Assembly: GCA_947474065.1 (NCBI GenBank)
Contig: CANJHD010000025.1
Location: 1-33,806, forward strand
DNA from: Planctomycetaceae bacterium
Lineage (GTDB): Bacteria; Planctomycetota; Phycisphaerae; Phycisphaerales; SM1A02
Direction: 5' to 3'
DNA: 33,806 bases
Made by a program: the position numbers and the translations under genes. Positions 1-8,702 of the stretch are shown in pieces (the first letter of the stretch is position 1; each line of letters begins with the position of its first letter). Under the pieces are notes generated by a model. That model did not search any database. It was not told the DNA's origin and was given only the letters and a program-made list of their open reading frames with translations.

Positions 1-151
1 CACGGATCGCGGCTCCAAGGCGCGTGCCTCGAGCCAAGTAAGGACAACGGGTTGAACCGTCGCTCGAAACGACAGGTCTGCCCCACGGTGCGAAGCGGGA
101 CGATGCCCTTCCGGCGTTGACCCCCGACCCTCGGCGTGGCGGACCCCAAGA

Positions 152-170
152 GCGCTCCATAGCGGAGCGC
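152..170. repeat. 7-bp perfect hairpin in the leader
   Basis: GCGCTCC (152-158) and GGAGCGC (164-170) are perfect inverted copies around a 5-nt loop. No T-tract follows, so it is not a typical intrinsic terminator. It could be a processing hairpin at the end of whatever RNA precedes it. Confidence 0.45.
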
Positions 171-256
171 GCGAGACGACGGCACCCAGGCGGAACACAC
201 GGTGCGATTAACGAGCTTGTGTCACACGAATCCGACGGACCGACCGTCGCCCGAAT

Positions 257-295
257 TGGATCGATCATCGATAAACATCGTTGACCATCGATCCA
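257..295. repeat. 9-bp inverted repeat with three ATCGAT palindromes, upstream of RNase E/G
   Basis: TGGATCGAT (257-265) is mirrored perfectly by ATCGATCCA (287-295) across a 21-nt spacer, and a third ATCGAT lies at 267-272. The element sits about 100 bp before the GTG start of the RNase E/G gene. It could be an operator for a dimeric regulator or an RNA stem in the 5' leader. E. coli rne mRNA is autoregulated through leader structure, so an RNA role is reasonable, but that is inference. Confidence 0.4.
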
Positions 296-391
296 CCGGG
301 CGCGCTTGTTCATTCGTCGAGTGCTGACTGACACGGACTTGCACTTGAAGGTTCCGCCACGAACCGCCGCTTGACGCGGCAAGGATTGAAC

Positions 392-3300
392 GTGGCTGAC
401 GCCGATACCAAGCATGACGGACTCGAACCGCACGACGGGGATTCCACCGGAGCTCACTCCGACGGACATCACGCCGCGCACGAGCATGAACACGACACCG
501 AAGAAGAAAGCGCGTCGATCGACTCGGCCGCCTTCGCATCACTCGAGGCACTCGAGAGCGGCGAGGATGCCCCCATCCTCCCGGTCCGGGCGATCGATGA
601 TGAGGAAGGGAACGAGGAGGTAACGGATGGCGCGGAAGCGTCTGCCGATGACTCTGATAACTCTGATGATGATTCCGACGACGAATCAAGCGATTCCGAC
701 GACGACTCCGAGGATTCCGAAGACGCCGAAGACGCCGCATCCGGCGAAGATGGCGCGGAATCCACAGATACTCCGAGCGATGGCAGCAAGCGCCGCAATC
801 GCCGAGGTGGTCGCGGACGCAAGAAGGAAACCCAGCAGAGCGCACCAGCAGGTTCCAAGCGCCGCCAACTGATCGTGGTCAATGATGTTCCGGGTGAAGA
901 ATGCCGCATCGCCGTCCTTGAAGATGGACGCCTTGAGCAGATCTTTGCCGAGCGCGAAAACACCGCCACCCACGTGGGCAACATCTACAAGGGACGCGTG
1001 ATGAATGTGGAACCCGCCATCCAGGCGGCGTTCATCGACTTCGGTGAAGGCCAGAACGGCTTCCTGCACATCAGCGATCTGCACCCGCAATACTTCCCAG
1101 GCGAAGAGCGCACCGAGCGCGTCGGCAAGAAGATTGCGCGCCGCGATCGTCCACCGATTCAGGAGGCGCTCAAGCGCGGCCAGGAAGTCATCGTGCAGGT
1201 CCTCAAGGAGGGCATCGGCACCAAGGGTCCAACCCTGACGAGTTACGTCTCTATCCCTGGTCGACTGCTGGTGATGATGCCGCAGATGGACAAGGTTGGC
1301 GTCAGCCGCAAGGTTGAAGACGAAGATCAGCGTCGCGAGATGCGCCGCATCTTGGACAGCCTTGAGTTGCCCGCGGGCTTCGGATTCATTCTGCGCACTG
1401 CTGGCTTCGATCGCACCAAGACCGAGTTGCAGCGCGATGCGATTTACCTCCAGCGCCTCTGGCAGGCCATGGAGCGACGCATGAGTTCAACCGGCGCGCC
1501 CTGCGCCCTGTACACGGAAAGCGACCTTCTGGTCCGCACCATCCGCGACATCGCTGACGACAGCGTTGATGCGATCGTGGTGGACAGCGAGAGCGCTTTC
1601 ACGCGTGCAAAGACCTTCTTGCAAGTGGTGGCGCCGATCAACGCACCGCGGCTCCTGTTCTACGACCGTATCGCGCCCGTCTTTGAGGCGTTCGGCGTTG
1701 AGCGGCAAATTGAGCAAATTCACGCGCGCGAGGTGCCGCTGCCTTCGGGCGGAGCACTCGTCATTGACCAGACTGAAGCCATGGTGGCGATCGACGTGAA
1801 CAGTGGCAAGAGCCGCAGTGCACGCGATAGCGAGACCAACGCGTTCAACACCAACCGTGAAGCCGTTGATGAAATCGCCCGTCAGTTGCGACTGCGCGAC
1901 CTCGGTGGAATCATCGTCAATGACTTGATCGACATGCGCATGTCGAAGCACCGTCGTGAGATTGAGGCACGCCTCGAAAGCAATCTGCGCCGCGACCGCG
2001 CCAAGACGACGACGCTCGAAATCTCTGACTTCGGCATGATTGAGATGACTCGCCAGCGCATGCGCCCGGGTCTTCACAAGGCGCACTTCATGGATTGCCC
2101 ACACTGCCACGGCGCTGGCGAAGTCCGCGTTCCGGACGCAGTGGCAGCAGACATTCTGCGTCGCATAGCGCTCTTCTTCTGCCACGACCGCATTGCGCGC
2201 GTCGAGGTGGTGTGCAGCGCGCGCGTTGCAGGAGTGTTCCTCAGTACGCGCCGCAATGCGCTCCATGAACTTGAAGAGCGCAGCGACAAGCGCGTTGACA
2301 TCCGCATCAGTGATGCCTTTGCCATGGATCGCGTTGAGGTGTATGCCTACGACGACCGCGGCGCGGACATTGAGCTTGATCGTCTGCCGCGCGTTCCTGC
2401 GCCACGCCTTTCGGATTTGCCGGACAGCGTTGTGGTTTCTGACGACGATGATGGTGATGATGATGTGGTGGACGGAGGCGGACACCGTCGTCGTCGCCGT
2501 CGTCGTAAGCCTGCGCCGGCTGACGCAACTGCCATGGCACTCGCTGGTGGATTTGACGATCTACCAACCCCAACTGCCAACGAACCGAGCGTTTCCGAAC
2601 TGATTCGTCGTTCTGACGCCGAGCGCGAAACGCGCCGTCGCGAGGACGATGTTCGTAAGCGTGAAGAAGATGCGCGCCGCCGCGAAGAAGACACGCGCAA
2701 GCGTGAAGAAGATGCACGACTGCGGCAAGAGGCCGCACGTGAACGTCAAGAAGCTGCACGCGAGCGTCAGGAAGCTGCTGCTGCACGAGCCGTTGAACGC
2801 GCCGCTGCTCGCGAGGCCCGCGATGCTGAACGCGCAACGCGCGTTGAAGCTGGTCTTGATGTTGCTGACCTTGACGAAGCAGACGCTACGGATGCTGCCG
2901 AAGAAGCTGCGCTCGCACTTGAGCGTGAGCAGTCAGGTGGCAATCGCGGCCAAGGCAACCGCGGCGAAGGTGATGGCGAAGCGGGACGAGGCCGGCGCCG
3001 ACGTCGACGTCGTGGTCGCGGACGCGGTGGTGATCGTGATGACGAAGCACCAGCGAACGGAAACAGTGGCGGTAATCGCCAAGGCGGACGCAATGCTCCG
3101 CGCAACGACGCTGCTGGTACGCCAGCCGCCGCGCGCGCTGAGGGCGAGGCTGGCGCAGAAGGCTCCGAAGGCGGTGAAGCTGCTGACGGCTCGCCACGTG
3201 GCGATGGCGGCGAAGGCAGCGAAGGCGGAGAGGACGGCCCGCGCAAGCGTCGACGTCGACGTCGTCGCGGCGGTCGTGGTCGTGGTGGCGATCGGGCTGA

Positions 3301-3715
3301 AGGCGCGGATGGCGCGGAAGGCGCACCATCGGGTGACGGCAGTCCGGCCGCAGCAGGTGATGCGCCGGAATCTCGCCCTCGAAGCCAACCATTGGGCGCA
3401 CCTCAGGGATCAGGCGGCGGGCGCACCCCGCGCGAACCGCGCGAGCCCCGTCAACCACGTGAACCGCGTGATGGCCGTGGCCCACGTGAACCGCGCGGCG
3501 ACCGTGGTCCACGCGAACCACGTGAACCGCGCACCGACCGCGCTCCACGCAACGATGCCCCGTCGGCACCGGCACAATCATCGAACCCAGCGGAATCAAA
3601 CCCCGCTGCTTCAGACACTCCGCTTGGTGCAGCAAAGAAGACGATTCGCAGCGTGACCGGTTGGATGCGTCGACTCAAGACCACTCCCGGAAGCGGCGGC
3701 CGCGACGATCGTTGA
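392..3715 (+). CDS. rne: ribonuclease E/G family endoribonuclease
   Basis: Single-strand endoribonuclease of the RNase E/G family, acting in mRNA decay and rRNA/tRNA processing. The GTG at 392 is preferred over the TTG at 371 because AAGGA (381-385) precedes it by 6 nt; this gives 1107 aa. Residues 1-130 are extremely acidic and Ser/Asp-rich. The S1-type and RNase H-like core starts near 155 (VGNIYKGRV, FIDFGEGQNGFLHISDL). The metal-binding aspartates lie in AIDVNSGKS (about 468) and NDLIDM (about 512), and the Zn-link is CPHCHGAG (about 569). After the core come an R/E heptad coiled coil (2633-2779) and long Arg/Gly-rich blocks with R6-R8 runs, probably RNA-binding or degradosome scaffold by analogy with the RNase E C-terminus. 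The full acid-core-basic layout is larger than RNase G. dxr follows after 23 bp. Confidence 0.93.
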   Translation: MADADTKHDGLEPHDGDSTGAHSDGHHAAHEHEHDTEEESASIDSAAFASLEALESGEDAPILPVRAIDDEEGNEEVTDGAEASADDSDNSDDDSDDESSDSDDDSEDSEDAEDAASGEDGAESTDTPSDGSKRRNRRGGRGRKKETQQSAPAGSKRRQLIVVNDVPGEECRIAVLEDGRLEQIFAERENTATHVGNIYKGRVMNVEPAIQAAFIDFGEGQNGFLHISDLHPQYFPGEERTERVGKKIARRDRPPIQEALKRGQEVIVQVLKEGIGTKGPTLTSYVSIPGRLLVMMPQMDKVGVSRKVEDEDQRREMRRILDSLELPAGFGFILRTAGFDRTKTELQRDAIYLQRLWQAMERRMSSTGAPCALYTESDLLVRTIRDIADDSVDAIVVDSESAFTRAKTFLQVVAPINAPRLLFYDRIAPVFEAFGVERQIEQIHAREVPLPSGGALVIDQTEAMVAIDVNSGKSRSARDSETNAFNTNREAVDEIARQLRLRDLGGIIVNDLIDMRMSKHRREIEARLESNLRRDRAKTTTLEISDFGMIEMTRQRMRPGLHKAHFMDCPHCHGAGEVRVPDAVAADILRRIALFFCHDRIARVEVVCSARVAGVFLSTRRNALHELEERSDKRVDIRISDAFAMDRVEVYAYDDRGADIELDRLPRVPAPRLSDLPDSVVVSDDDDGDDDVVDGGGHRRRRRRRKPAPADATAMALAGGFDDLPTPTANEPSVSELIRRSDAERETRRREDDVRKREEDARRREEDTRKREEDARLRQEAARERQEAARERQEAAAARAVERAAAREARDAERATRVEAGLDVADLDEADATDAAEEAALALEREQSGGNRGQGNRGEGDGEAGRGRRRRRRRGRGRGGDRDDEAPANGNSGGNRQGGRNAPRNDAAGTPAAARAEGEAGAEGSEGGEAADGSPRGDGGEGSEGGEDGPRKRRRRRRRGGRGRGGDRAEGADGAEGAPSGDGSPAAAGDAPESRPRSQPLGAPQGSGGGRTPREPREPRQPREPRDGRGPREPRGDRGPREPREPRTDRAPRNDAPSAPAQSSNPAESNPAASDTPLGAAKKTIRSVTGWMRRLKTTPGSGGRDDR
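2633..2779 (+). repeat. 21-bp tandem repeat encoding charged heptads in RNase E
   Basis: About seven in-frame units of 21 bp encode variants of R-(K/R)-R-E-E-D-A, changing to R-E-R-Q-E-A-A in the last units. The 7-residue period with alternating Arg and Glu predicts a long single alpha-helix or coiled coil between the catalytic core and the basic tail. Confidence 0.75.
3424..3550 (+). repeat. degenerate Pro-Arg-Glu-Pro-Arg repeats near the RNase E C-terminus
   Basis: Short in-frame units built on P-R-E-P-R, with G-D-R-G variants, recur about eight times. This is low-complexity, positively charged, probably disordered sequence. Confidence 0.65.
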
Positions 3716-3738
3716 TAGACAAGTGACTCTGGAACCGC

Positions 3739-4932
3739 ATGACTGAAACGCGACGCCTCATCATCCTCGGCTCCACTGGCTCGATCGGCACTGCCACGCT
3801 CGAAGTGGTGGCGCATCTTGCCCAAGATGACGGGCCGCGCTACTCAGTGGTCGGGCTAGCCGCGGGCAGTAATGCAGCGCTCCTCGCGCAGCAGGCGGCG
3901 CAGTTTGGGGTTCATGATGTGGCTCTCGCGGACACGCGTGCCGCTGGTTCACTTCCGCCTTCACTGCGCACGCTGACGGGGCCCGATGCCGCAACCGAAT
4001 TGATCGAACGCATTGCGCAACCCGGCGACATGGTGATGGCCGCCATGGTTGGGGTTGCAGGCCTTGCGCCTGTACTTGCTGCGATCGAACGCGGCTGCAA
4101 CATTGCGCTTGCCAACAAGGAAACGCTGGTCGCCGCTGGCTCTGTGGTGCAAGAGGCGGTCGCTCGTAAAGGCGTGAAGCTGCTGCCCGTGGATAGCGAG
4201 CACAGCGCAGTGTTTCAATGCCTACGCGCGGGCACCCTGCGCGAAGTGGATCGCCTGATCCTCACTGCCAGCGGCGGACCGTTCCGCACTTGGAGCCCAG
4301 AGCGCACTGCCAACGCAACGCTCGCTGAGGCGCTACGCCACCCAACATGGCAAATGGGCCGCAAGGTCACGATCGACAGCGCGAGTTTGATGAACAAGGG
4401 GCTTGAAGTCATCGAGGCACACTGGCTCTTTGACCTGCCGAGCGAGCGGATTGACGCCATCGTGCACCCGCAGAGCATTGTGCATTCGTTCGTTGAATTC
4501 CGTGACGGCAGCACCATCGCGCAACTGAGTCCGCCCAGCATGAAGCACCCGATCCAGTACGCCCTCACGTGGCCGGATCGGCTGACCGGATGCTGCCCCA
4601 CCATCGCGTGGGATGCCATTCGCTCCTTGGAATTCGAACCCGTTGATCACGCTCGCTTCCCAGCCATCAGCCTCGCCAAGCGAGTGATCGACGTCGGTGG
4701 CAGTTCCGGCGCCATCTTTAATGCCGCCAATGAAGTCGCTGTTGAGGCGTTTATCGCTGGATCATTGCGCTTCGGAGATATCGCTGCGGTGGTGACTGCA
4801 TCGCTCGACCGACTCCATGCGCGCCCGGTCGACACGCTTGCCGAAGTGCTCGCGGCTGACCGCGACGCGCGGGTGTGCGCGAGCGCGTGCGTGGCCGAGT
4901 TGGCGGCTCACAGTCCCGCCGCAACACGCTAA
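3739..4932 (+). CDS. dxr: 1-deoxy-D-xylulose 5-phosphate reductoisomerase
   Basis: Converts 1-deoxy-D-xylulose 5-phosphate to 2-C-methyl-D-erythritol 4-phosphate with NADPH, the committed step of the MEP isoprenoid pathway, in the cytosol. At 397 aa it has the family's usual length. The NADPH-binding GSTGSIG is at residues 11-17, LANKETLVAAG near 125, and the metal ligands sit in PVDSEHSA (D152, E154) and in the MNKGLEVIEAHW block. TASGGPFR and HPQSIVHSFVEF are also present. It lies 23 bp after the RNase gene and 28 bp before the RseP-like gene; the dxr-rseP pairing is seen in many bacteria. The ATG at 3739 follows a weak TCTGGAA. Confidence 0.97.
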   Translation: MTETRRLIILGSTGSIGTATLEVVAHLAQDDGPRYSVVGLAAGSNAALLAQQAAQFGVHDVALADTRAAGSLPPSLRTLTGPDAATELIERIAQPGDMVMAAMVGVAGLAPVLAAIERGCNIALANKETLVAAGSVVQEAVARKGVKLLPVDSEHSAVFQCLRAGTLREVDRLILTASGGPFRTWSPERTANATLAEALRHPTWQMGRKVTIDSASLMNKGLEVIEAHWLFDLPSERIDAIVHPQSIVHSFVEFRDGSTIAQLSPPSMKHPIQYALTWPDRLTGCCPTIAWDAIRSLEFEPVDHARFPAISLAKRVIDVGGSSGAIFNAANEVAVEAFIAGSLRFGDIAAVVTASLDRLHARPVDTLAEVLAADRDARVCASACVAELAAHSPAATR

Positions 4933-4960
4933 GTTCGCCTACGCTTCGTGAGGCACATCC

Positions 4961-7189
4961 GTGCCGCACGCAACCATGGAAATTCTTACCAACGGCTGGA
5001 ACGTCCTCGTCATCCTTCTGGGATTCGGGGTTCTCATCTTCATCCACGAGCTCGGTCACTTCATGGCTGCGCGTTGGGCCGGAATCCGCTGTGAAAGCTT
5101 TTCCGTTGGCATGGGGCCGGTGCTTGGAGCGTGGCGCTCCGGCATCGGTTGGCGAGCTGGATCCACGGATCCTGCAACCATCGCCCGCTTTGGCAAGCCT
5201 GCTATTGAGATGACCGACGAAGAACTCGCGCGCAATGGAATTGGCGAAACGGAGTGGTCACTGCGTGCGCTGCCGCTCGGTGGATATGTACGCATGCTCG
5301 GGCAAGATGACCTTGATCCCGCGAAGGTTTCCGAAGCGCGCCGCAGTTTTCAGCGCGCGCCGGTGTGGAAACGCATGATCGTTGTGACCGCGGGCGTGAC
5401 ATGCAATCTATTCCTGGCTATCGCGCTCTTTGTCTTCACCTTCATGGTGGGCGTGCGCTTTGAGGCACCAGTAGTTGGCAGCGTTGTGCCCGGATCACCA
5501 GCGTCCGCTGCCGAAGCCGCAGAAGGCGGAATGGCAGGGCTGAAGGCTGGCGATGCCATCACCGCGATTGACGGCGAACCAGTACTGACCTTCGCTGATA
5601 TCCAGATCGCGGGCGCCATGGCGCGCCCGGGCGATGCGCTCACTATTGATGTGCAACGCGTCGATGAAACCGGCTTAGCCGTGGCACGCACCTTTCGAAT
5701 CGTTCCACGCAAGGACCCAGCCACTGGACTCTTGGCGATCGGCATCGAGCCCGCCATGTCCGGAGTGATCGGCGCAGTGCGCGGCGAAGAGCGAGAAATC
5801 TTTGATTCAACAATGAGTTCCGCTGGACTTGGCCCAGTGTTCACCGGCACGAAGTCGGATCCACTGCGGTCACTGACGGAGGTCATCGAACCGGCGGCTG
5901 GCAATCGCGCTCGGGATGTGCGCAGCGTCATGCAGCAATACTTGCCGGCTTCGTCCGGCGAGCGTGTTTCGAATTCTCCCTCCGTGATGATGCTCTTAAG
6001 CGAGGCGGCGGAACGCGCCGCGGGAGCGCCATTCGATACGCAGTGGACTACTGCGTCAGGCGCAATCGTGACTCGAAAGCTCCAGCCAGTTCCCGAATTG
6101 CAGTTGATGGTTACTCCGACAACCGTTGACAACGATGCCGAGATTGACAAGGGCTTGCTCGGTCTCGTGCCCCTGATCCGCGTCGATCGCGTACCTGCGG
6201 GATCGGTAAATGACGCAACATTGCGTGCCGGCGACGTACTGCTGCGCGCTGCGGATGTTGACGGACCACGCTTGTCACAACTGCGCGCGGTACTCGCTAG
6301 TCATACAAGTGGAAACGTCGACATTGTGGTGCTGCGCGACGGCGAACCAACGCGGCTTACAGCCCGGGTTGATCGCTCCGGACGAATCGGCGTGGTCATT
6401 GGACCAGCACTCAACAATCCAGCTACTGCAGGAACAATGAATCGCCTTGCGACCGAGGCGACCGGAACAGACGGGGCGCGTCCAAGCGCGGTTGCCGCAT
6501 TGCAACTGCTACCGCGAACAGTGGTGCGGTCCGTTGCTGGCACGCCCGTGACTGACTGGACCACCATGCGCGCCGCGCTGCTCGTCGCGACCAAAGATGC
6601 GGCAGCCCGCGGAGAAGGCGCTTCTGTCACGATGGACATAGAAGCTCCAACGCCTGCGCATGAGCGCAGCCAAGTAGTGATTGCCATTGCGAAGGATGAT
6701 GTTCTCGCGATCCATGCGCTCGGTTGGGATTCACCTGTCACAGCCGCGATCTTTGATCCGCTCATGACGCGGCTCACTGCGAACGGGAATCCAATCACCG
6801 CTGTACGCATGGGCTTTCATCAAACGAAGACCATGGTGGTCATGACCTATCTGACGCTTGACCGCATCTTCCGCGGCAGCGTTGGTGTTGAGCAGCTGCG
6901 CGGTCCGGTCGGAATCGTCCACCTTGGGTCGCGCGTTGTCGACCGCGGCGTGATGTACTTGGTGTTCTTCCTGGCAATGATCAGCGTCAATCTAGCGGTG
7001 CTCAATTTCCTGCCACTGCCCATCGTGGATGGCGGGCTCTTGCTGTACTTGATCTATGAGCACATCACTGGCCGCGCGCCGTCATTAAAGTTCCAGAACG
7101 CTGCCACCATGGTGGGATTACTGCTACTCGGAAGCTTGTTTCTATTCACTTTCTACAACGACGTGATGCGCCTGTTTACTGGTGGCTAA
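4961..7189 (+). CDS. rseP: RseP-like site-2 intramembrane zinc metalloprotease, enlarged PDZ region
   Basis: Inner-membrane protease of the M50/RseP family, which cuts transmembrane segments of regulatory proteins such as anti-sigma factors after a first periplasmic cut. HELGH (H29, E30, H33) lies in the first membrane helix and the third zinc ligand is in NFLPLPIVDGG (D690). At 742 aa it is much longer than E. coli RseP (about 450). The centre has one clear PDZ domain (about 170-240, VVPGSPA...LKAGDAITAIDGEPV) and a second PDZ-like unit (about 405-475, VPAGSVNDATLRAGDVLL), with a weak third near 520-560. The GTG start has GTGAGG seven bases upstream; ATG at 4976 is an alternative. Three sigma factors occur in this window, but no substrate can be named. 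Confidence 0.93.
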   Translation: MPHATMEILTNGWNVLVILLGFGVLIFIHELGHFMAARWAGIRCESFSVGMGPVLGAWRSGIGWRAGSTDPATIARFGKPAIEMTDEELARNGIGETEWSLRALPLGGYVRMLGQDDLDPAKVSEARRSFQRAPVWKRMIVVTAGVTCNLFLAIALFVFTFMVGVRFEAPVVGSVVPGSPASAAEAAEGGMAGLKAGDAITAIDGEPVLTFADIQIAGAMARPGDALTIDVQRVDETGLAVARTFRIVPRKDPATGLLAIGIEPAMSGVIGAVRGEEREIFDSTMSSAGLGPVFTGTKSDPLRSLTEVIEPAAGNRARDVRSVMQQYLPASSGERVSNSPSVMMLLSEAAERAAGAPFDTQWTTASGAIVTRKLQPVPELQLMVTPTTVDNDAEIDKGLLGLVPLIRVDRVPAGSVNDATLRAGDVLLRAADVDGPRLSQLRAVLASHTSGNVDIVVLRDGEPTRLTARVDRSGRIGVVIGPALNNPATAGTMNRLATEATGTDGARPSAVAALQLLPRTVVRSVAGTPVTDWTTMRAALLVATKDAAARGEGASVTMDIEAPTPAHERSQVVIAIAKDDVLAIHALGWDSPVTAAIFDPLMTRLTANGNPITAVRMGFHQTKTMVVMTYLTLDRIFRGSVGVEQLRGPVGIVHLGSRVVDRGVMYLVFFLAMISVNLAVLNFLPLPIVDGGLLLYLIYEHITGRAPSLKFQNAATMVGLLLLGSLFLFTFYNDVMRLFTGG

Positions 7190-7207
7190 CTCACCAAGGA
7201 CACGAAC

Positions 7208-7915
7208 ATGAGCAATCCCATCACTATCGTCACTGGCGCCGGGAGCGGCATCGGACGCGCACTTGCTATCAATTTGGCGGCGCGTGGACATGCGCTGACA
7301 CTCGTGGGACGAACCGAATCAAAGCTGCTGGAGACATTGACTGCGTGCGGCACGTGCGCGGGCGGTCCACCGATCGTCATCACGTGCGACCTTGCGAACA
7401 GTGTGGCTGCACACGGCGTGATTGATCGAACCATCGCCGAACGTGGCGGGATTGACAACCTTGTCAACTGCGCAGGGGTTGCACCACGCGCACCGATCGA
7501 AGCGACCGATGATGAACTCCTTGAGGAAGTGTTCTTCCACAATGCGTTTGCTCCAGCGTTCCTGATTGCGCGAGCGTGGCCGCACTTCAAAGAACGACGA
7601 GCCGGATGCGTGGTGAATGTCAGCACACTCGGCACATCCGATCCCTTCTCTGGTTTCTTTGCATATGCCGCTAGCAAGAGTGCGCTCGATAGTTTCACTC
7701 GCAGCATGCATGTCGAAGGATCAAAGCTTGGCATTCGAGCGTTCTGCGTCAACATGGGCTCCATCGATACCCCGATGCTGCGCCGCAATTTCCCAGAGAA
7801 GGTGCTGCCGAAGGCTATGACCCTTTCACCAGAGGTCGCTGCACAGGTCATCGTGGATTGCATCGAAGGCCGGCGCGATGCTGACCGCGGCAAGACGATC
7901 ATCGTCAAGAAGTAG
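7208..7915 (+). CDS. short-chain dehydrogenase/reductase (SDR), substrate unknown
   Basis: Classical SDR oxidoreductase of 235 aa. It has the cofactor-binding VTGAGSGIGRA (about 8-18), NCAGVAPRA corresponding to the NNAG motif, a catalytic Ser in NVSTLG (about 139) and Y153-x3-K157 in AYAASKSA. It ends in IIVKK with no membrane segment, so it is probably cytosolic. AAGGA at 7196-7200 lies seven bases before the ATG. It starts 18 bp after the RseP-like gene and is likely its last operon partner. The sequence does not reveal whether it acts on a fatty-acyl, sugar or xenobiotic substrate. Confidence 0.9.
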   Translation: MSNPITIVTGAGSGIGRALAINLAARGHALTLVGRTESKLLETLTACGTCAGGPPIVITCDLANSVAAHGVIDRTIAERGGIDNLVNCAGVAPRAPIEATDDELLEEVFFHNAFAPAFLIARAWPHFKERRAGCVVNVSTLGTSDPFSGFFAYAASKSALDSFTRSMHVEGSKLGIRAFCVNMGSIDTPMLRRNFPEKVLPKAMTLSPEVAAQVIVDCIEGRRDADRGKTIIVKK

Positions 7916-7982
7916 ATGCGAACGAGTTTGCGAGAGCGATCTACGTTGACGTTCGTTGCCCCAAAGATGCATCGGGTGTGAC

Positions 7983-8468
7983 CTAGCGCCGACCGTGCAT
8001 GGCCCGATCCATGTCGCGCTTCATTTCGCGAGAGGCGATAGCGTGGCGCTTATCGGACGACTTTCGACCAGTTCCTAAGCCAATCAGGATTTTGGCTCGA
8101 CCATCTTTGAAATACATCTTGAGCGGGACGATCGTATAACCCTTGCGCTTCACTTCTTCAGCAAGTTTCCGAATCTCACGCTTGTGAGCAAGCAAGCGCC
8201 GCACGCGGACGGGGGCATGCTGCACCGCCTTACCAGCAGCCGGATACTCAGCAATGTGCACTGAATGCAGCGAAAGCGAAGGCGGTTCAGCGGTGGCGCT
8301 GACATAACCCTCTGCCAAACTGACCTTTCCGGCACGAATGCTCTTCACTTCGGTACCGAGAAGTTCGATCCCGCACTCGAGCGTTTCGGTGATCTCGTAG
8401 TCATGCCGAGACTGACGATTTTCAATCGTCGGCTCATTTGGAACATGTTCTTGGGAACTTCCTGCCAC
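7983..8468 (-). CDS. smpB: SsrA-binding protein SmpB
   Basis: SmpB binds tmRNA and brings it to stalled ribosomes for trans-translation. Family hallmarks are ENRQSRHDYEI, then ETLECGIELLGTEVKSIRAGKVSL written here as its GTEVKSIRAGK core, RVRRLLAHKREI, GYTIVPLKMYFKDGRAKI and a basic C-terminal tail ending in MHGRR. I chose the GTG at 8468, giving 161 aa, which fits the usual 150-165 aa. A TTG at 8534 would add 22 residues without family character. Neither start has a clear ribosome-binding site. The gene converges on the SDR gene with a 67-bp gap. No ssrA gene is visible nearby. Confidence 0.93.
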   Translation of the reverse strand: MAGSSQEHVPNEPTIENRQSRHDYEITETLECGIELLGTEVKSIRAGKVSLAEGYVSATAEPPSLSLHSVHIAEYPAAGKAVQHAPVRVRRLLAHKREIRKLAEEVKRKGYTIVPLKMYFKDGRAKILIGLGTGRKSSDKRHAIASREMKRDMDRAMHGRR

Positions 8469-8641
8469 GGGGTGAGTATAGGAGGATGTGAAGACTGTCC
8501 GCCTATCGGACAGACTGATGCGAAGGAACCGCAAACCCCACGCTTGCCTCGGCGCCTAGTCAGTGCAACAATGAGGTAATTACCGACTACCCGCCCACCC
8601 CGACCCACTCTTGGCACTCCACATACCCCACCCCCACCCTG

Positions 8642-8659
8642 CTGATTCGTCTCCGAATC
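8642..8659. repeat. 7-bp perfect inverted repeat upstream of the secreted peptidase
   Basis: TGATTCG (8642-8648) and CGAATCA (8653-8659) are perfect inverted copies around TCTC, 43 bp before the peptidase ATG. The position suits an operator or a 5'-leader hairpin. No T-tract follows, so a terminator is unlikely. Confidence 0.4.
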
Positions 8660-8702
8660 AACATTGCTTACTGAAGATTGCCCCGATACAAGAAGACCAT
8701 CC

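Larger units (their letters stand above)
1..391. other. non-coding leader upstream of the RNase E/G gene; identity of the first ~150 bases unclear
   Basis: I see no convincing gene here. On the + strand the three frames entering from the left edge stop near 41, 54 and 120, so any of them could be the tail of a truncated upstream CDS, but none has recognisable protein character. Bases about 10-140 show a weak collinear resemblance to the 3' end of 23S rRNA: a 'TGCCTCGAG..AAG' segment, then 'AAGGAC', then 'GGTGCGAAGCGGGACGATGCCC' in the place of the usual 'GGTGTAAGCGCAGCGATGCG' hairpin. The nearly invariant 'GCATCTAAG' and 'GATAGG' blocks are absent, so I do not call an rRNA. Two inverted repeats (152-170 and 257-295) lie in the second part and would be in the 5' leader of the RNase gene. 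Confidence 0.4.

Noticed and set aside
1487-2485. Long open frame on the minus strand inside the RNase E gene
   Set aside because: It is the antisense shadow of the conserved catalytic core, is rich in His/Ala/Arg as GC-rich antisense frames are, and shows no domain.
2649-3656. 335-codon plus-strand frame overlapping the RNase E tail
   Set aside because: It reads the repeat-coding DNA in a shifted frame; composition (Ala, Val, Lys) follows the repeats and no start signal or family is seen.
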